A stretch of DNA of 35,590 nt, taken from NCBI GenBank assembly GCA_014874455.1, contig JADBJL010000110.1, forward strand, positions 1 to 35,590, in the 5' to 3' direction. This document shows, piece after piece, positions 33,473 to 35,590 of this stretch. A program made the position numbers and the translations under genes. Numbering within the stretch: the stretch's first letter is position 1; each line of letters starts with the position of its first letter. The DNA is from Thermomicrobiaceae bacterium (lineage in GTDB: Bacteria > Chloroflexota > Chloroflexia > Thermomicrobiales > Thermomicrobiaceae). The notes beneath the pieces are model-generated. The model saw nothing but the letters and a program-made list of their open reading frames with translations. It was not told the origin of the DNA and did not search any database.

Positions 33473-35590
33473 CTACATCACCTCGGGCGCGGCGATGCCG
33501 AGCAGGCGCAGCCCGTTCGCCAGCGCCTGTCTGGTGGCCGCGACCAGCGCGATGCGCGCCGAGCGTTTCGGCTCCTCGGCCTGGAGCACCGGGCAGGCGT
33601 GATAGAAGTCGTTGAATCGGCGGGCGAGCTCGTAGACGTAGTTGGCGATGACCAGCGGCTTGTATTCATCGGCCGCCCGCTCGACCTCGTCCGGGAATGC
33701 GGCGAGCTGTTCGATGAGTTCCGTTTCCTGGGACACGAGATCGGTGAAGCTGTAGGGACCGCTAGGCAACGACTCGACCTTCTCCAGGATGCGGCAGGCC
33801 CGTGCGTGCGCGTACTGGATGTAGGGCGCCGCATGGCCGTCGAACGAGAGCGCCTCCTCGATGTCGAAGACGATCACCCGGTTGCTGTCGCGGGAAAGCA
33901 TGCCGTACTTGAGACTTCCCAGCCCCACCTGGCGCGCGACCTCGACTTTGAGGTCGGTCGGCAGGCCGGGGTTCTTCTCCTCGATGATCTCGAGCGCGCG
34001 CTCGAGCACCTGGCCAGCGATATCTTCGTAGAGGACCACGTTGCCTGCCCGGCTGCTCATCGCGCCGGTCGGCAGCATCACCATCTCGTAGGCGAGGTGG
34101 TAACACTTGGATGCCTGCTCGAAGCCCCACAGTTCCATGATCTTGAAGATCTGCTGCAGGTACAGGCTCTGGCGGACGTCCACTACCCAGATCGCCCGGT
34201 CGATGCCGTAGTGCTCGAACTTGCGCTTGGTGAGCGCCAGATCCTTGGTCGAGTAGAGCGTGGTGCCGTCGGAGCGGAGGATGGGGAGGGTGCGGTAGGT
34301 CTCCTTCTCCAGCCCCAGCTTCTCGTCGATCTTGACGACCGGAACCCCTTCGCTGATCTCGGCGATCCCGCGATCCAGGAGTTCCTTGACGATAGCGCGC
34401 CCCTCGTCCTCGACCTCGCTCTCGTAGAACCAGACGTCGAAGTGGATGTCGAGCTCGTCGTAGATACGGTGGAACTCCTCCATGCTCCAGGCGCGCGTCT
34501 CTTCCCACAGGGTGACGAACTCCGGATCCTTGCGCTCCCAGCGCTGGAAGGTCTCGCGCACTTCCTTCTGCCACTCGGGCACGTGGGGCCACCAGTCGAT
34601 CGTCGCCGCCAGCCGCTTCCAGCGCAGGTAGCGCTCTTCGAGATCCGGGAGCGAGAGCTGGCTCTCGCCGTCGAGCCCCTGCTCGGCCACCTTGCGGGCC
34701 TCGGCCAGCTCGTGCTCGAGCTGCTTACCCACGATGGGCCAGAACTGGACGATCGTCTGCTCGTCGTAGAAGGCGTCTGGCTTGATCTCACGCCCGTGGG
34801 CGATCTGGCCCAGCAGGTACGCCACGTCTTCGCCCACCTTGTGGGTACGCCAGAGCTCCTTGAGCATGCGGTCGATCGCCTGGACGAAGACCGGATCCTC
34901 CTTGGCTAGCTCGTTGAGCAGATCGACGACGTCCTGGCGGTAGTTGAGCCGGCGGTCGGCCTCGGTATAGATCTCCCCGAGCCAGCGGCCGCGCTGTGCC
35001 CGCGGCGGCTCCTCGCCGCGGTGGAAACGGAGGTAGCACCAGAGCGTCTTGATCACGTGGAGGCCGATGTCGCCGATGTAGTTCGCTGCCAGCACGTCGT
35101 AGCCGGCGAACCGCAGGATCCGGACGAGCGAGTCGCCGAGGGCGGCATTGCGGAGATGGCCCACATGGAAGGCCTTATGTGTGTTCGGCTGCGAGAACTC
35201 CACCATCACCCGGTCGGTCTTGGGGGTTCCGCGGCCGTAGTTCGATCCTTCGGAGATCGCAGCCTGCACGACGTGGTTCGAGAACTGGTTGACATCGTAG
35301 ATGATGTTGACATACCCATTCACCGCCTCGACGCGCGCGAAGCTGTTGCGCTGCGCCAGGCGCCGCGCGACTTCGTCGGCGATCGCCTGGGCACGCTCGC
35401 GGATGCGCTCTTGGACGAGGCGCCTGGCTTCCTTCTTCGGCAAGCCAGCGGTCAGGTGCTCGAGTTCCGCGCTGAGCTGCTCAGTCGCGATCTGGTAGCT
35501 GACTGACGAAGAGGTACCCCACACTCCCGCGAAGGGGATGGGGCGCATGTCGAGCCGGCGCCGGCCGTAGCCCAGTTCCTCGAGCACATC
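33473..35590 (-). CDS. argS: Arginyl-tRNA synthetase, 5' end beyond the window
   Basis: This class I synthetase charges tRNA-Arg. About 704 residues are visible and the frame is open to the right edge; the GTG at 35587 is probably internal. The N-terminal Add-1 domain (TSSSVSYQIATEQL, then AVNGYVNIIY) is mostly present. The catalytic domain has FSQPNTHKAFHVGHLRNAA with HVGH as the HIGH motif, and GAMSSRAGNVV as the KMSKS-equivalent loop, with lysine replaced as in many ArgRS. The all-helical anticodon domain ends in ALANGLRLLGIAAPEVM. An insertion-rich middle (residues about 175-370) makes it longer than E. coli ArgRS (577 aa). Confidence 0.95.
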   Translation of the reverse strand, partial: DVLEELGYGRRRLDMRPIPFAGVWGTSSSVSYQIATEQLSAELEHLTAGLPKKEARRLVQERIRERAQAIADEVARRLAQRNSFARVEAVNGYVNIIYDVNQFSNHVVQAAISEGSNYGRGTPKTDRVMVEFSQPNTHKAFHVGHLRNAALGDSLVRILRFAGYDVLAANYIGDIGLHVIKTLWCYLRFHRGEEPPRAQRGRWLGEIYTEADRRLNYRQDVVDLLNELAKEDPVFVQAIDRMLKELWRTHKVGEDVAYLLGQIAHGREIKPDAFYDEQTIVQFWPIVGKQLEHELAEARKVAEQGLDGESQLSLPDLEERYLRWKRLAATIDWWPHVPEWQKEVRETFQRWERKDPEFVTLWEETRAWSMEEFHRIYDELDIHFDVWFYESEVEDEGRAIVKELLDRGIAEISEGVPVVKIDEKLGLEKETYRTLPILRSDGTTLYSTKDLALTKRKFEHYGIDRAIWVVDVRQSLYLQQIFKIMELWGFEQASKCYHLAYEMVMLPTGAMSSRAGNVVLYEDIAGQVLERALEIIEEKNPGLPTDLKVEVARQVGLGSLKYGMLSRDSNRVIVFDIEEALSFDGHAAPYIQYAHARACRILEKVESLPSGPYSFTDLVSQETELIEQLAAFPDEVERAADEYKPLVIANYVYELARRFNDFYHACPVLQAEEPKRSARIALVAATRQALANGLRLLGIAAPEVM

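Overview
The window is GC-rich (roughly two thirds G+C by eye), densely coded bacterial DNA. Gene content and style suggest a thermophilic Chloroflexota bacterium of the Thermomicrobia type. Supporting signs are the dprA-topA-hslV-hslU order, secreted proteins with 'FGYP...QYFERARFEYHPE' repeats, a coiled-coil/nuclease-fold protein with internal repeats, and a non-canonical NRAMP-like transporter. The taxonomic call is an inference; no rRNA is present. I found no tRNA, CRISPR array, insertion sequence or prophage.

Layout. Positions 1-7300 (+) hold dprA (5' end cut off), topA, hslV-hslU, a family-2 glycosyltransferase and a ROK sugar kinase; two strong hairpins without a T-run separate units. 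Positions 7320-10210 (+) hold a Tat-exported oligopeptide-type binding protein and ilvE with a good promoter. Positions 10266-13326 (-) form a tight operon, EamA permease > M20 peptidase > HAD phosphatase, in which each junction is a 4-base ATGA overlap. Positions 13686-17348 (+) hold a coiled-coil protein, a secreted CAP-domain protein behind a cyclic-di-GMP-I riboswitch, an MgtC-family membrane protein and a DUF488 protein. Positions 17375-17905 (-) are a decayed trmH gene with three frame changes; its 5' remnant now lies under the promoter of a MidA-type methyltransferase (17931-19166, +).

Positions 19211-24085 (-) carry an amidohydrolase with its own promoter and a methionine operon. That operon reads promoter, SAM-I riboswitch, intrinsic terminator, metE, methionine-type aminotransferase. 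Positions 24236-26071 (-) hold the NRAMP-like transporter with a consensus promoter and a leader of about 270 nt. Positions 26174-28134 hold a sulfide:quinone/flavocytochrome-c-type flavoprotein (+) converging on an HpcH/HpaI aldolase (-). Positions 28408-30256 hold a PduO-type cobalamin adenosyltransferase (+), which runs into a 21-base exact Illumina adapter, and then dcd plus a HicB-DinB fusion (-). Positions 30495-33422 (+) hold an LCP cell-envelope protein and a beta-propeller lipoprotein. argS (-) runs off the right edge.

Themes. Two RNA switches are the highlights. The SAM switch ties cobalamin-independent methionine synthesis to a probable methionine-salvage transaminase. The c-di-GMP switch ties a secreted surface protein to second-messenger signalling. 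The main caution is the adapter at 28937-28957: continuity across that point is not proven.
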